In this document: positions 5,130-5,309 of the stretch, one piece after another
How the letters are laid out: each line of letters begins with the position of its first letter
Numbering within the stretch: the first letter of the stretch is position 1
Assembly: GCA_014239625.1 (NCBI GenBank)
Contig: JAAZYN010000293.1
Span: 273 to 5,581, forward strand
DNA from: Myxococcales bacterium
GTDB taxonomy: Bacteria; Myxococcota_A; UBA9042; PHBI01; JAAZYN01
Length of the DNA stretch: 5,309 bases
Direction of reading: 5' to 3'
The notes under the pieces: generated by a model
Databases searched by the model: none
What the model was told of the DNA's origin: nothing
What the model saw: only the letters and a program-made list of their open reading frames with translations
Made by a program: the position numbers and the translations under genes

Positions 5130-5309
5130 ATGCTCTCCGTCCCGCGCTCGCTTCAAGGTCGTTATCAGCCACAACATCGCCTCGGCGGCGGCGGTATGGG
5201 CGTCGTCTGGGCGGCTCGAGATCGCCTCCTCGAGCGCGACGTGGCGCTCAAGCTGCTGCGCCCCGACCGTCGACCCGATGAGGGCCGACTGCGGGAGGAG
5301 TTCGCGCTG
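5130..5309 (+). CDS. Hanks-type Ser/Thr protein kinase, N-terminal fragment
   Basis: The first 60 codons are present and the gene runs off the right edge. Residues 11-29 hold the beginning of the kinase fold: RYQPQHRLG then the glycine-rich ATP loop GGGGMGVV (19-26, a GxGxxG pattern). VALK follows with Lys41 as the ATP-anchoring lysine, and a Glu in REEFAL (56 or 57) is the likely helix-C partner. This matches bacterial PknB-like kinases, which phosphorylate proteins on Ser or Thr and usually carry variable sensor or repeat domains downstream; none of that is visible here. The ATG at 5130 is preferred; an in-frame GTG at 5124 would add two residues, and the next ATG falls inside the ATP loop. 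No Shine-Dalgarno precedes it. It is divergent from the operon and could regulate it, but that is a guess. Confidence 0.9.
   Translation, partial: MLSVPRSLQGRYQPQHRLGGGGMGVVWAARDRLLERDVALKLLRPDRRPDEGRLREEFAL

Overview
The window looks like part of a GC-rich (roughly two-thirds GC by eye) chromosome. The likely source is a deltaproteobacterial-type lineage in the broad sense (Myxococcota, Bradymonadota or similar). This placement is an inference from three things: a lipoprotein with a Pro-Asp/Thr-rich linker followed by cysteine-rich modules, a Hanks-type Ser/Thr protein kinase, and the overall codon bias. No RNA gene, CRISPR array, insertion sequence or transposase is visible.

Layout: almost everything (positions 43-4952) is one tightly packed minus-strand operon, transcribed from right to left. 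In order of transcription it encodes (1) a membrane-anchored SGNH/GDSL hydrolase (4952-3816), (2) a ferritin-like diiron protein with a C-terminal membrane helix (3816-3073), (3) a NodU/TobZ-type O-carbamoyltransferase (3073-1307), (4) a small DUF5989-type membrane protein (1310-1065), and (5) a secreted cysteine-rich lipoprotein (1053-43). The first three junctions are overlapping stop/start codons (TGATG, TGATG, ATGA). The last gap is 11 bases, and the stop codon of gene 4 overlaps the Shine-Dalgarno sequence of gene 5. These five genes therefore look co-transcribed and translationally coupled.

To the right lies a 177-base divergent intergenic region. Its last 60 bases are only about 32% GC and carry palindromes built from ACAT/ATGT half-sites. 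The first 60 codons of a plus-strand Ser/Thr protein kinase begin at 5130 and run off the window. The kinase has a good -10 box exactly where a leaderless transcript would place it, and no Shine-Dalgarno sequence.

How the genes may work together: the carbamoyltransferase makes carbamoyl-adenylate and transfers the carbamoyl group to an acceptor. The SGNH enzyme could add or remove an acyl group, and the diiron protein could oxidise the substrate or a partner. Three of the proteins carry membrane anchors and a fourth is a lipoprotein, so an envelope-linked modification system is a reasonable hypothesis. No acceptor or biosynthetic core is encoded here, and the function of the set is unknown. 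The most unusual points are the diiron/carbamoyltransferase/DUF5989 combination, the conotoxin-like cysteine pattern in the lipoprotein, and the abrupt break of its fifth repeat near the left edge.
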